Shown here: positions 8,724 to 17,775 of the stretch, in pieces
How positions within the stretch are numbered: position 1 is the first letter of the stretch
Layout: each line of letters begins with the position of its first letter
Assembly: GCF_958405655.1 (NCBI RefSeq)
Contig: NZ_CATYWO010000001.1
Coordinates: 1,116,001-1,180,000 of the forward strand
Source of the DNA: Ralstonia condita
GTDB lineage: Bacteria; Pseudomonadota; Gammaproteobacteria; Burkholderiales; Burkholderiaceae
Length of the DNA: 64,000 bases
Direction of reading: 5' to 3'
The notes under the pieces: generated by a model
Databases searched by the model: none
What the model was told of the DNA's origin: nothing
The model's input: only the letters and a program-made list of their open reading frames with translations
Position numbers and translations under genes: made by a program

Positions 8724-8830
8724 GTCGAGCCGCTGGGGTAGGGGGGGGACTGGGCGGACATTCTACAAGCGTTACGGCGGGGCAAGCCGGCGCCCTCTGC
8801 TGGGAAAATCAATCAGACGCGGCCGTGTCG

Positions 8831-8859
8831 TTGACCCTGCGCATTGCCGTGGGTATATT
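8831..8859 (+). promoter_or_regulatory. Strong sigma-70 promoter of the RND efflux operon
   Basis: TTGACC at 8831-8836 and TATATT at 8854-8859 are separated by exactly 17 bp, a near-consensus arrangement. Transcription would start around 8866, inside the palindromic operator that follows. Confidence 0.7.
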
Positions 8860-8873
8860 ACTGACCGGTCAGT
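8860..8873. promoter_or_regulatory. Perfect 14-bp palindromic operator (TetR-type)
   Basis: ACTGACCGGTCAGT is a perfect palindrome lying immediately after the -10 box and covering the expected transcription start. That is the classic position for repression. The form fits TetR/AcrR-family sites, which often control RND pumps, but no such regulator is encoded in this window. Confidence 0.65.
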
Positions 8874-8946
8874 TATTTACTGAGAGCGTGTCATGCCTGC
8901 GATGTGCCCGTCGTACCTGCAGTTGGACTCCAACGGTTCCGCCGAC

Positions 8947-10107
8947 ATGCCTCTGGCGTCGCGCAGGCGCGCCGTGGCCGGCGCCGCGTTCGTAGCAGCT
9001 GTGCTGCTTGGCGGCAGCGCGCTGCTGGCCGGTTGCAGCAAGGCACCACCCAAAGCGCCCGACGTGCGCCCGGTGCGCACCATGACGGTCACAAGCGAGC
9101 AGGCAGCGGGAACCGCCGAGTTCTCCGGCGACGTGCGCCCGCGGATCGAGTCGCGTCTGGGCTTCCGCGTGCCGGGCAAGATCATCGCGCGCCTGGTGGA
9201 TGTCGGCGCGACCGTCAAGAAGGGCCAGGTACTCGCCCGGCTCGACCCGACCGATCTTGCGCTCGCGCAACAATCGGCCCTGGCGCAGTTGTCGGCTGCC
9301 AAGACCGACCGTGACCTTGCCGCCGCCGATCTCAAACGCTTTTCCGAACTCTTCGCCAAGGGCTTCATCAGCGCGGCGGAGCAGCAGCGCCACCAGGCCA
9401 ACTTTGATGCCGCCCAGGCTCGCTATGAGCAGGCGACGGCCGGTTACCGCAACCAATCCAACCAGGCCGCCTATGCCGCGCTCGAGGCCGACGCCGACGG
9501 CGTGGTGACGGGCGTGGATGCGGAAGTCGGGCAGGTCGTGTCCGCTGGCCAACCCGTCGTGCGTGTCGCGCAGACTGCCGAGAAGGAAGTCGTTGTCGGC
9601 ATTCCGGAAGACCAGGTCGATACGCTGCGCAAATCGCCCGAGGTGAGCGTCAAGCTATGGGCTGACCAGTCGCGCAGCATACCGGGCAAGGTGCGTGAGA
9701 TTGCGCCGGCGGCGGACCCGCTGACCCGGACATACACGGTGAAGATTTCGATTCCGAACCCGCCGCCCGATCTAAGGCTGGGCATGACGGCAGTGGCGAC
9801 GTTTGTTCGTCCGGGCAGCGGTGCGGGCACTGGCGACATGGGCGTGCGTGTGCCAATGAGTGCGCTGCTTCAGGAGCAAGGCAAGAACGTCGTATGGCTT
9901 TACGATGCCGCGTCGCAGACGGTCAAGCCTGTGCCGGTGACGGTGGGGGAGCCGAGAGGCGACGTGCTGCTGGTCACCAGTGGTCTTGCGCCCGGTCAGA
10001 CCATCGTGACCGCTGGCGTGCATTTGCTCAAAGCCGGACAGAAGGTGATGCCGATGGCGCCCGCCGATCAGCCGTCGGCGCAATCTGCCATCACGCCGCG
10101 CCGGTAA
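8947..10107 (+). CDS. RND efflux periplasmic adaptor lipoprotein
   Basis: Membrane fusion protein (HlyD/AcrA type) linking an inner-membrane RND pump to an outer-membrane channel. After a basic start (MPLASRRRA) and hydrophobic segment, LLAGC is a lipobox, so the mature protein is probably lipid-anchored. The first biotinyl-lipoyl half (VPGKIIARLVDVGATVKKGQ) precedes an alpha-hairpin of about 90 residues (QQSALAQLSAAKTDRDLA onward). The second lipoyl half (ADADGVVTGVDAEVGQVV) and beta-barrel follow. ATG 8947 gives 386 residues; ATG 8893 in the same frame would add 18 and is possible. The pump gene starts 42 bases downstream. Confidence 0.9.
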   Translation: MPLASRRRAVAGAAFVAAVLLGGSALLAGCSKAPPKAPDVRPVRTMTVTSEQAAGTAEFSGDVRPRIESRLGFRVPGKIIARLVDVGATVKKGQVLARLDPTDLALAQQSALAQLSAAKTDRDLAAADLKRFSELFAKGFISAAEQQRHQANFDAAQARYEQATAGYRNQSNQAAYAALEADADGVVTGVDAEVGQVVSAGQPVVRVAQTAEKEVVVGIPEDQVDTLRKSPEVSVKLWADQSRSIPGKVREIAPAADPLTRTYTVKISIPNPPPDLRLGMTAVATFVRPGSGAGTGDMGVRVPMSALLQEQGKNVVWLYDAASQTVKPVPVTVGEPRGDVLLVTSGLAPGQTIVTAGVHLLKAGQKVMPMAPADQPSAQSAITPRR

Positions 10108-10149
10108 GCCGCATCCGGCTTCCGCCCCAACACGCCAACCTTCGCGCGT

Positions 10150-13100
10150 ATGGAACACTCCCGTTTCAACCTGTCACGCTGGGCGCTTGAACATCAGCCG
10201 CTCACGCGCTTCCTGCTTGTCGCGTTGCTGCTTGGCGGCATCTTTGCTTATTCCAGGCTCGGGCAGGACGAGGATCCACCCTTCACCTTCCGGGCGATGG
10301 TGGTGCAGGCGTTCTGGCCGGGTGCGACGGCCGAGCAGATGTCGCGCCAGGTGACCGACAAGATCGAAAAGGCACTGCAGGAAGTGCCCTACGCCTGGAA
10401 GATCCGCAGCTACTCCAAGCCCGGCGAAACGCTCGTGACGTTCCAGCTGGCCGACACGTCGCCCGCCAAGGAAACGCAGCAGCTCTGGTACACCGTGCGC
10501 AAGAAGGTGGGCGATATCGCGCCGACCTTGCCACAGGGTGTGCGCGGACCATACTTCAACGACGATTTCGGCGACGTGTATGGCTCGATCTATGCGTTGT
10601 CCGCCGACGGCTTTACGTACCGCCAGCTCAACGACTACGCTGATGCGATCCGCCAGCAATTGCTGCGCGTACCCAATGTCGCCAAGGTCGAGCTGCTGGG
10701 CGACCAGGACGAGAAGATCTACATCGAGTTCCAGCAGGCCAAGCTGGCGCAGATGGGGCTCGATATCAACAGCATCGCCACGCAGATCGGCCAGCAGAAC
10801 AACATCGGCCCCAGCGGTGTGCTGGTCACCCCGACCGACAATGTACAGATTCGCGTGTCGGGCCAGTTCTCGGACATCCGCGATCTGGAGAACCTGACGC
10901 TGCGCGGCCCCGGCGGTACGACCAATATCCGCCTGGGTGACATCGCCACGGTCAAGCACGGCTATGTAGACCCGCCGCACGCCAAGATGCGCTTCAACGG
11001 CAAGGAGGTGATCGGCCTGGGCATCTCGATGACCAAGGGCGGCGACATCATCCAGCTTGGCAAGGACTTGCGCGCGACGGTCGACAAGATCCGCGCGAAG
11101 TTGCCCGTGGGCGTTGAGATGGAGCAGGTGCAGAACCAGCCGAAATCGGTGCAGAGTTCCGTGGGCGAATTCGTGCATGTGCTGGTCGAGGCGGTGGTGA
11201 TCGTGCTGGGCGTGAGTTTTCTTTCGCTGGGTCTGCACACCAGGCCGAAGTTGCGCATTGACGTGTGGCCGGGCCTGGTGGTGGGCCTGACGATCCCGCT
11301 GGTGCTGGCGGTGACGTTCCTGTTCATGAACATCTTCGACATCGGGCTGCACAAGATTTCGCTCGGTGCGCTGATCATTGCGCTGGGTCTGCTGGTGGAC
11401 GACGCGATCATCGCGGTCGAAATGATGGTGCGCAAGCTGGAAGAGGGCTTCTCCAAGATGGAGGCGGCCACCTTTGCGTATACGTCGACCGCGATGCCGA
11501 TGCTGACCGGCACGCTCATTACCGCCACGGGCTTTTTGCCAGTGGGGCTGGCACGTTCGACGGTGGGTGAATACACGTTCGGCATCTTTGCGGTGACGGC
11601 GCTGGCGCTCATTCTGTCGTGGTTTGCGGCGGTGGTGTTCGTGCCGTATTTGGGCTTCCTGCTGCTGCGTACGCAATCGCACGTTGGCGACGGCGGCCAT
11701 CATGAGTTGTTTGATACGCCGTTCTACAACCGCTTTCGCGGCTGGGTGAACTGGTGCGTGGAATACCGCAAGACGGTCATCGTCATCACGCTGGTGGCGT
11801 TCGGCCTCGGCGTGTTCGGTTTCAAGTACGTCGAGAAGCAGTTCTTCCCCGATTCCAGCCGTCCTGAGCTGATGGTTGAGCTGTGGCTGCCGGAGGGCTC
11901 CAGCTTCAACCAGACCGAGACCGAGGCAAAGCGCTTCGAGGCGCTGATGCGCAAGGAGCAGAACGTCGACAGCGTGACGCTGTTCATTGGCTCGGGCGCG
12001 CCGCGTTTCTATTTGCCACTGGACCAGATCCTGCCGCAGACCAACGTCGCGCAGGCGATCGTCATGCCGACTTCGCTCGAAGCTCGGGAGGGCGTGCGGC
12101 AGCACATCATCGGCTTGCTGAAATCGCAGTTCCCACATTTGCGGGGTCGCGTGAAGTTGCTGCCGAATGGGCCGCCCGTCCCGTATCCGGTGCAGTTCCG
12201 CGTAATGGGCCCTGACATTGGCGGCGTGCGCAAGATTGCCGACCAGGTCAAGGCGATCATGCAAGCGAACCCGAACACGGTAGGCGTGAACGACAACTGG
12301 AACGAGAACGTCAAGGTGCTGCGCCTGGACATCGACCAGGACAAGGCGCGTGCGCTCGGTGTATCGACGGGCTCCATTTCGCAGGTTACGCAGACGGTGA
12401 TGTCTGGCGCGCCCATCGCCCAGTACCGCGACGGCGACAAGCTGCTCGACATCGTCATGCGGCCGCAGGAAGACGAGCGCAATACGCTCGACGCGCTGCA
12501 GAAGGTGCAGGTGCCGACATCCAGCGGACGCGTGGTGCCACTCTCGCAGGTTGCGCGCGTGCGCTTTGCCTGGGAACCCGGTGTGATCTGGCGGGAGAAC
12601 CGCGATTACGGCATCACCGTGCAGTCTGACGTGGTTGATGGCGTGCAGGGGCCGACGGTGACCGCGCAGATCAATCCGCTGCTCGACAAGATCCGCGCCG
12701 ATCTGCCGCCGGACTATCAGATCAAGATTGCCGGGGCGGAAGAAGAAAGCGCGAACGCCGGGGCGTCGATTGCCGCGCAGATGCCGCTGTGTATCTTCAT
12801 CATCTTCCTGTTGCTGATGCTGCAGCTCCACAGCTTCTCGCGCTCGGTGATGGTGTTTCTCACAGGCCCGCTCGGCTTGATCGGGGCAGCGGCAACGCTA
12901 TTGCTGCTGCGCGCGCCGATGGGCTTCGTGGCGCAGCTCGGCATTACCGCCTTGATCGGGATGATCATCCGCAACTCGGTCATTCTGGTGGACCAGATCG
13001 AGCAGGACGTAGCTGCGGGCGTGCCTGTCTGGACGGCCATTGTCGAGGCCGCCGTCCGCCGTTTCCGCCCCATCATCCTGACGGCTGCGGCGGCAGTGCT

Positions 13101-13269
13101 GGCGATGATTCCGTTGTCGCGCAGCGTGTTCTGGGGCCCGATGGCCGCGGCCATCATGGGCGGCCTCATCGTTGCTACCGTGTTGACCCTGTTGTTCCTG
13201 CCGGCGCTGTACGCGGCGTGGTTCCGGGTGAAACGGCCAGAGGCCGGGGCAAGCGCGCCAACCATCTGA
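10150..13269 (+). CDS. RND family multidrug efflux pump, inner-membrane subunit
   Basis: Proton-driven AcrB/MexB-superfamily transporter of 1039 residues, the usual length. There is one N-terminal membrane helix (LTRFLLVALLLGGIFAYSRL), two large periplasmic loops and two blocks of membrane helices. The fourth-helix relay motif GLLVDDAIIAVEMM carries the adjacent aspartates needed for proton transfer. AMIPLS and GPMAAAIMGGLI near the end are also typical. It follows the adaptor gene in one operon under the palindrome-controlled promoter. No outer-membrane channel gene follows, so the pump must use a TolC/OprM-type protein encoded elsewhere. The substrate cannot be predicted. Confidence 0.93.
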   Translation: MEHSRFNLSRWALEHQPLTRFLLVALLLGGIFAYSRLGQDEDPPFTFRAMVVQAFWPGATAEQMSRQVTDKIEKALQEVPYAWKIRSYSKPGETLVTFQLADTSPAKETQQLWYTVRKKVGDIAPTLPQGVRGPYFNDDFGDVYGSIYALSADGFTYRQLNDYADAIRQQLLRVPNVAKVELLGDQDEKIYIEFQQAKLAQMGLDINSIATQIGQQNNIGPSGVLVTPTDNVQIRVSGQFSDIRDLENLTLRGPGGTTNIRLGDIATVKHGYVDPPHAKMRFNGKEVIGLGISMTKGGDIIQLGKDLRATVDKIRAKLPVGVEMEQVQNQPKSVQSSVGEFVHVLVEAVVIVLGVSFLSLGLHTRPKLRIDVWPGLVVGLTIPLVLAVTFLFMNIFDIGLHKISLGALIIALGLLVDDAIIAVEMMVRKLEEGFSKMEAATFAYTSTAMPMLTGTLITATGFLPVGLARSTVGEYTFGIFAVTALALILSWFAAVVFVPYLGFLLLRTQSHVGDGGHHELFDTPFYNRFRGWVNWCVEYRKTVIVITLVAFGLGVFGFKYVEKQFFPDSSRPELMVELWLPEGSSFNQTETEAKRFEALMRKEQNVDSVTLFIGSGAPRFYLPLDQILPQTNVAQAIVMPTSLEAREGVRQHIIGLLKSQFPHLRGRVKLLPNGPPVPYPVQFRVMGPDIGGVRKIADQVKAIMQANPNTVGVNDNWNENVKVLRLDIDQDKARALGVSTGSISQVTQTVMSGAPIAQYRDGDKLLDIVMRPQEDERNTLDALQKVQVPTSSGRVVPLSQVARVRFAWEPGVIWRENRDYGITVQSDVVDGVQGPTVTAQINPLLDKIRADLPPDYQIKIAGAEEESANAGASIAAQMPLCIFIIFLLLMLQLHSFSRSVMVFLTGPLGLIGAAATLLLLRAPMGFVAQLGITALIGMIIRNSVILVDQIEQDVAAGVPVWTAIVEAAVRRFRPIILTAAAAVLAMIPLSRSVFWGPMAAAIMGGLIVATVLTLLFLPALYAAWFRVKRPEAGASAPTI

Positions 13270-13394
13270 ATGTCGCATCGCAACGCCGCCACATCGCTAC
13301 CGTGGTGGGGATAGAAACCCGCGAGCGACTGCGATATAATCTCCGGCTTCCTTTCCGACGCCCTTGGCATGCCTTGGGCTCCGCGATCCATCCG

Positions 13395-13481
13395 GCGAGG
13401 GTGGCGAAATTGGTAGACGCACCAGGTTTAGGTCCTGACGCCAGCAATGGTGTAGGGGTTCGAGTCCCCTCCCTCGCACCA
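13395..13481 (+). tRNA. tRNA-Leu (UAG anticodon)
   Basis: An 87-nt class II tRNA with encoded CCA. The acceptor stem pairs GCGAGGG (13395-13401) with CCCTCGC (13471-13477). The anticodon TAG is at 13429-13431 in the loop TTTAGGT. A long variable arm and the T arm GGGGTTCGAGTCCCC are present. The first anticodon-stem pair is a C-A mismatch (13422/13438). Genes such as this are frequent integration sites; the 267 bp downstream contain repeats but no integrase. Confidence 0.96.
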
Positions 13482-13748
13482 AAATTTCCTTTAAAATCAA
13501 AGAGTTAGATTTTTAGGCTGTCAAAAATCCAGCCCTTTTTTGCCAGCTTTCAGCCAGAAATGACAGCAAACTTGCCAGCATTTCCGGCGAACTTTTCCAC
13601 TGCTCGCGAGCCCGCCTCAGCGTCTGCTGACGGCATCCGCCAGCCTTAAGGGCGGGCAATCATCGCGAAGGTCGCGTGGCCGTTCAGCCGTGCCCGGCGA
13701 GTTGTCGGCATCGTGCGTGTGGCCTGCGTATGCGCCGCGTGTGCGCCT

Positions 13749-14675
13749 CTACGGGCGCGGCGCACGCAGAGTCCCGTTCGGCCCTGCCAAGTCCAACGTC
13801 GATTCGAGGGTCGCCAAGAAGGCGCGAACTGCGGCCGGCATGTTCTTTCTTGCGGGCATGAGTGCGTAAACCTTCAGCGGTGTCGAGCGGAAAGCGGGGA
13901 ATACCCGGGTCAATCGCCCGCGTGCCACCTCGTCTGCCGCAAACTGTTGGGTCAAGCGGGCAATGCCGAGGCCATGCAAGGCAGCCCGCATTCGCAGTTC
14001 GGCGCTGCACGTACGCATGCGTGGCGTGATCTGAACGTCTTCTGGCGCATCGATGTCATGGAAGAATTCCCAGAGCGTTTCGTCGTCGCTACCGATGGTC
14101 GGCCAGTCGTTCAGGTCGCCAGGTCGTGTCGGGCATCCCAGTCGGGCAATCAGTTCCGGAGATGCGAAGAAAGCGCGCTCCCACAAAACCACGCGTTTGC
14201 ACGTGATACCGCTGTCGCGCAGCGCGGTGTTTGTCATGACAAAGGCGAGGTCATAGCCTTGCCTGACGAGGTCGGGCTGTTCCCAGGTGACGTCGACCTG
14301 CACCTGCAGATCGGGATAGGTCTGCATGAGTTGGGACAGGCAGGGCGATAGTTGCTGGACTCCGATTTCATATGGCGTGGCGATCTTCAGTGTGCCGCGC
14401 ACCTCTTCCGAGGCCGCCTCCGCATCTCGTGTCACATCCACCAGGGCCTCGAACAGCGGCGCCAGCTTCTCGTAAAGCAGCCGGCCCTGCTGGGTGACGC
14501 GCACATGCCTGGTGTTGCGTTCGAATAGTCTGGCCCGAACACTGGCTTCGACGCGGGACACAGCCGTGCTCGCAGATGATTTCTGCACACCGGCAAGGGC
14601 AGCTCCTTTCGTGAAGCCCTGACCTTCGACGACCCTGCAGAAGATCTCCCAATCCTTCCAATCCGCTGCCTTCAC
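13749..14675 (-). CDS. LysR-family transcriptional regulator
   Basis: Regulator of 308 residues. The N-terminal helix-turn-helix is recognisable (WEIFCRVVEGQGFTKGAALA, then SSASTAVSRVEASVRARLFER), and the rest is the periplasmic-binding-like effector domain. The start is GTG 14675, supported by AGAGGA nine bases upstream on the minus strand. It is divergent from the porin gene across 291 bp. That gap holds a perfect 7-5-7 inverted repeat near this start (14708-14726), so control of itself and perhaps the porin is plausible. The inducer is unknown. It belongs to the CrgA-like group that lacks obvious metabolic partners. Confidence 0.88.
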   Translation of the reverse strand: MKAADWKDWEIFCRVVEGQGFTKGAALAGVQKSSASTAVSRVEASVRARLFERNTRHVRVTQQGRLLYEKLAPLFEALVDVTRDAEAASEEVRGTLKIATPYEIGVQQLSPCLSQLMQTYPDLQVQVDVTWEQPDLVRQGYDLAFVMTNTALRDSGITCKRVVLWERAFFASPELIARLGCPTRPGDLNDWPTIGSDDETLWEFFHDIDAPEDVQITPRMRTCSAELRMRAALHGLGIARLTQQFAADEVARGRLTRVFPAFRSTPLKVYALMPARKNMPAAVRAFLATLESTLDLAGPNGTLRAPRP

Positions 14676-14707
14676 TGCTCAATCCTCTTTCGTTCGCTGC
14701 AGGCCAA

Positions 14708-14726
14708 ATCGCGATTGATTCGCGAT
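14708..14726. promoter_or_regulatory. Candidate LysR operator, 7-5-7 inverted repeat
   Basis: ATCGCGA and TCGCGAT are perfect inverted arms around TTGAT, 33 bp upstream of the LysR start and in the LysR/porin divergent region. The size (19 bp) equals the operator at 17757-17775, but the strict T-N11-A pattern is not met. Confidence 0.4.
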
Positions 14727-14966
14727 GCAACGATTTTGCCACGCCAGCCCCCGTCTGTTTTTCCAGCCACCGGAACAGATTGTTCGAGGAGGAGAACGCC
14801 GTGTTCACGGTCGTCGGCTTCTGTTTGCGCAGCGACGGAACTAGACTTGCTGCGCCTTCGGGGTGCCACCCGTTGGAATCGCATGACGGCGGTCTGAACG
14901 GGATGTCGCAAGCATTCATGGCATGAAGTTGGAAGGTCATTCGATCAAGCACAATCAGGACTGATA

Positions 14967-16031
14967 ATGAAAAAAGTTCTCCTCGCAGTGACCGTACTGG
15001 CTGGTACGTCGTCCTGCGCCGCGTTCGCCCAATCGTCCAGCGTGACGCTTTATGGGATTGTGGATGCAGGCGTCAGCTACCAGAACCATGTGAATGGTGG
15101 CGCCAATGGCAGTGGATCCACCACCGCGCTGACCTCGGGCGGGCTCTCGGGTTCTCGCTGGGGGCTCCGTGGGGCCGAAGATCTGGGAAATAACCTGAAG
15201 GGTATTTTCGTACTGGAGAGCGGCTTCGATATCGACACGGGCAAGTCGGCTCAAGGCGGCCGGCTGTTTGGTCGTCAGGCCTATGTGGGCCTGCAGGGCG
15301 ATTTCGGCGCCGTTACGCTGGGCCGTCAGCAAAACGCGCTGTATGACCTGTTCGGTGCGTACGACCCGATGGCGGTTGGGCCGATGTTCTCGCTCAACTC
15401 GGTGGACAACCAGTTCAATGGCCGCGCCGACAATGCGGTCAAGTACACCGGCAAGTTTGGCGGGGTCACGGCGACGGGCTTCTACAGCTTCGGCCGTGAT
15501 GTCAATTCCGGTCTGGGCGGTGAAGTGCCGGGTCATTTCAAGGTTGGCACCAACTTTGGTGGTGGCGCTGCGTATGCAAACGGCCCGCTGTCCGTGGGCG
15601 TGGCCTACGACCAATACCAGGGCAGCACGATTTCGTCTGCAGAACAAGCTGCGAAGCGGGCCGCGATCGGTGCGTCCTATGCTGTGGGCGATGCCAAGGT
15701 TTTTGCCGGCTACCGTTGGATGCGCAACGAGCTGACGGGCGGCACCGCACGTCATGACAACCTGTACTGGCTCGGCGCCCTTTACAAGATCACGCCAGCT
15801 TTCACGTTGACCGGCGCGGCCTATTACAACAACGCCCGCACCGACAGCAACAGCGCGTGGATGTTCGTTGTGAATGCCGACTACGCGCTGTCCAAGCGAA
15901 CCGACGCCTATGCGCTGCTGGGCTATGTCAACAACAAGGGCAACGCAACCTACGGCATGAGCGGCGCAGCCAATACGCTGCCTGGGCAGAACCAGACGGG
16001 CGCCATGGTCGGCGTGCGTCATCGCTTCTGA
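14967..16031 (+). CDS. Outer-membrane trimeric porin (Gram-negative porin family)
   Basis: General diffusion porin of 354 residues, the usual length for Burkholderiaceae OpcP/OmpC-like proteins. The signal peptide is MKKVLLAVTVLAGTSSCAAFAQ. The mature protein opens SSVTLYGIVDAGVSYQNH and includes SRWGLRGAEDLGNNLKGIF and LFGRQAYVGLQGDFGAVTLGR, hallmark strands of this family. It ends MVGVRHRF, with the terminal phenylalanine required by the BAM machinery. AGGA precedes ATG 14967. A strong terminator follows at 16123. It stands alone and is divergent from a LysR regulator. Pore specificity cannot be inferred. Confidence 0.95.
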   Translation: MKKVLLAVTVLAGTSSCAAFAQSSSVTLYGIVDAGVSYQNHVNGGANGSGSTTALTSGGLSGSRWGLRGAEDLGNNLKGIFVLESGFDIDTGKSAQGGRLFGRQAYVGLQGDFGAVTLGRQQNALYDLFGAYDPMAVGPMFSLNSVDNQFNGRADNAVKYTGKFGGVTATGFYSFGRDVNSGLGGEVPGHFKVGTNFGGGAAYANGPLSVGVAYDQYQGSTISSAEQAAKRAAIGASYAVGDAKVFAGYRWMRNELTGGTARHDNLYWLGALYKITPAFTLTGAAYYNNARTDSNSAWMFVVNADYALSKRTDAYALLGYVNNKGNATYGMSGAANTLPGQNQTGAMVGVRHRF

Positions 16032-16122
16032 TGCGGCTCATGCAGAGACGTCGACGCACCGGGTGGTACGCCGATCACGACTCATATCGACCTTGACTTG
16101 TCACTCCGCTCAAGGACGTTTG

Positions 16123-16149
16123 GCCGGCACTTGTGCCGGCTTTTTTTTA
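16123..16149 (+). terminator. Rho-independent terminator after the porin gene
   Basis: GCCGGCAC (16123-16130) and GTGCCGGC (16133-16140) form a perfect 8-bp stem with a two-base spacer, followed by eight thymines. Confidence 0.9.
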
Positions 16150-16291
16150 CTCTTCTGAAGGACAGCCTCGAACCTGACCGGCCCGAGTTACTGCGACGCA
16201 CCAAGGCTGGAGCCGGACGTTGCGCCCGTCCATTTGACGCAGGCCATCACGCCGAATATCGTGCAGCAGTCTCTGCCAACCGGAAGGCTCC

Positions 16292-16717
16292 ATGCGCGTC
16301 CCAGACATCATCGTTACCGACCAGGCTGATGCCAGGGCAGTCGAGATCATTGGCGAAGGGCTGAACCGCTTCAATGATGCTCACGTCGGCTATGGCGACC
16401 GGGAGCCGCTGGCCGTGCTCGTGCGCGATCCGCAAAGCGGCGAGATTCATGGTGGGGCAAGCGGCCGCACGTCCCTGGGCCTGCTGTTTCTAGACCTGTT
16501 GTATCTGCCCGAGACGCTTCGCGGCACGGGCGTAGGCAGCGAGGTGCTGCGCAAGTTTGAAGACGAAGGGCGCCGCCGCGGATGCCGCTCGGCGGTGGTC
16601 TATACGATCAGCTTTCAGGCACCGCAATTCTATGAGCGCCACGGATGGGTGAGGTTTGGAGAGGTGCCGTGCGATCCGCCCGGGAGTTGCCGAATTTTTC
16701 TCAGCAAGACGTTGTAG
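16292..16717 (+). CDS. GNAT family N-acetyltransferase
   Basis: A 141-residue GCN5-related acetyltransferase. The acetyl-CoA pyrophosphate-binding motif A is RGTGVGSEVLRKFEDEGRRRGC, preceded by the beta-4 strand LFLDLLYLP. The later SFQAPQFYERHGWVRFGEV is the typical C-terminal motif with the catalytic-region tyrosine. GGAAGG lies just before ATG 16292. It is isolated between the porin terminator and a convergent LysR gene. The acceptor substrate is unknown; small single-domain GNATs of this kind act on small molecules or proteins. Confidence 0.85.
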   Translation: MRVPDIIVTDQADARAVEIIGEGLNRFNDAHVGYGDREPLAVLVRDPQSGEIHGGASGRTSLGLLFLDLLYLPETLRGTGVGSEVLRKFEDEGRRRGCRSAVVYTISFQAPQFYERHGWVRFGEVPCDPPGSCRIFLSKTL

Positions 16718-16823
16718 GGAGTCGCAGAGCGCAGCATGTGAAGGCCGGCGACAGGGATGCAAGACTTGATGTGCCGGCGATCATACGGCAGCACTTCGGT
16801 GGCCGGATCGGCACGGTTCAAGC

Positions 16824-17741
16824 CTACCGAGTGCTCCGGACCGGCTGGCGTTTCTCGTCCTCTCGGGTGGCAACTTCCAGGTAGTCGAGAAAGCGGCTTG
16901 CCACCGGCTCCACATCGCCCGCGCGCCGCAGTGACAGCACGGGCGATTCCTTCCTTGCGCCGGTCAAAGGTACAAAGCTCACGCGCGAATCGCCTGCGTG
17001 CCGCAGCGTTTTGGGTACCAATGCCACGCCCATCCCGAACCCCACCATCGTCACAACGGTCTGCCATAGCCGCGCCTCGTGGCGGATCACGGGGCTGAAG
17101 CCCGCATCCACGCACTGCGCGATGATCAGGTCGTGATAATGCGGCGAAACTGTGCGCGGAAAAAGAATGAAAGGCTCCTGCGCCAGCGCCTCAAGGCCAA
17201 GACGCTTGCGGCGTGCCAGCTTGTGGGCCACGGGGAGGCAGGCGACGAAGGGTTCGGAAAAGAGCGGCGTGGAAACGACTTCCGCCGGAAACGTGCCCCA
17301 GTAGGCGCAGCCGAGGTCGATCTGCTGTCGCAGGATGCCCTGGACCTGCTCGCTGGTGTTCATTTCCCGGAGGATGATCTCCACCGCCGGGTGGTCGGCC
17401 TCGAAGCGTTCCACCGCGCGCGGCAAGCCGCGATACAGCATCGAATTGACGAAGCCGATGCGTAGCCGGCCCTTCAGCCCGTGCGCCGAGCGCTGTGTAA
17501 GCCGTTCGACCTCTGCCGCTTGCTGCAACAGCTTGCGCGCCTCGTCTAGCAACACCTGCCCGGCGTTCGTCAGCGCGACATTCTTGTTGGTGCGCGCAAG
17601 CAGTTGTACGCCCAACCGTTCCTCGAATTTGCGGATGTCAAAGCTGAGTGCGGGTTGCGAGATGAACAGGCGCTGGGCGGCCCGTCCGAAATGCAGCTCC
17701 TCCGCCACGGCAACGAAATACCGCAGTTGCTTCAGATCCAT
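16824..17741 (-). CDS. LysR-family regulator of the adjacent acyl-CoA operon
   Basis: Regulator of 305 residues. The helix-turn-helix region is MDLKQLRYFVAVAEELHFGR, AAQRLFISQPALSFDIRKFE, and the effector-binding domain follows. ATG 17741 is preferred because LysR proteins of this class begin MDLKQLRYF; an upstream start at 17756 adds five residues. It is divergent from the acyl-CoA dehydrogenase, CoA-transferase and transporter genes. A perfect T-N11-A palindrome (17757-17775) sits between them, 16 bp before this start. By the usual LysR logic it represses itself and activates the operon in response to a carboxylate or its CoA ester (inference). Confidence 0.9.
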   Translation of the reverse strand: MDLKQLRYFVAVAEELHFGRAAQRLFISQPALSFDIRKFEERLGVQLLARTNKNVALTNAGQVLLDEARKLLQQAAEVERLTQRSAHGLKGRLRIGFVNSMLYRGLPRAVERFEADHPAVEIILREMNTSEQVQGILRQQIDLGCAYWGTFPAEVVSTPLFSEPFVACLPVAHKLARRKRLGLEALAQEPFILFPRTVSPHYHDLIIAQCVDAGFSPVIRHEARLWQTVVTMVGFGMGVALVPKTLRHAGDSRVSFVPLTGARKESPVLSLRRAGDVEPVASRFLDYLEVATREDEKRQPVRSTR

Positions 17742-17756
17742 CACGCCTCCGGCCAT

Positions 17757-17775
17757 CGATAAAAACTATTTATCG
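17757..17775. promoter_or_regulatory. LysR-type operator, perfect T-N11-A palindrome
   Basis: CGATAAA and TTTATCG flank AACTA as perfect inverted arms. T17760 and A17772 are separated by 11 bases, the LysR consensus. It lies in the divergent gap between the LysR start (17741) and the acyl-CoA dehydrogenase start (17861). Confidence 0.7.

Noticed and set aside
10174..12831. Open frame of 885 codons antisense to the RND pump gene
   Set aside because: It mirrors the codon-position GC bias of a real gene on the other strand, has Arg/His/Gln-rich composition without domains, and lacks a ribosome-binding site. Similar shadows exist opposite lon (28733-31132), the MHS transporter (20343-22844) and purL (39478-41541, 41560-43713).
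13482..13748. Intact attachment site or prophage remnant
   Set aside because: No integrase, phage gene or duplicated tRNA end is visible; kept only as a low-interest finding.
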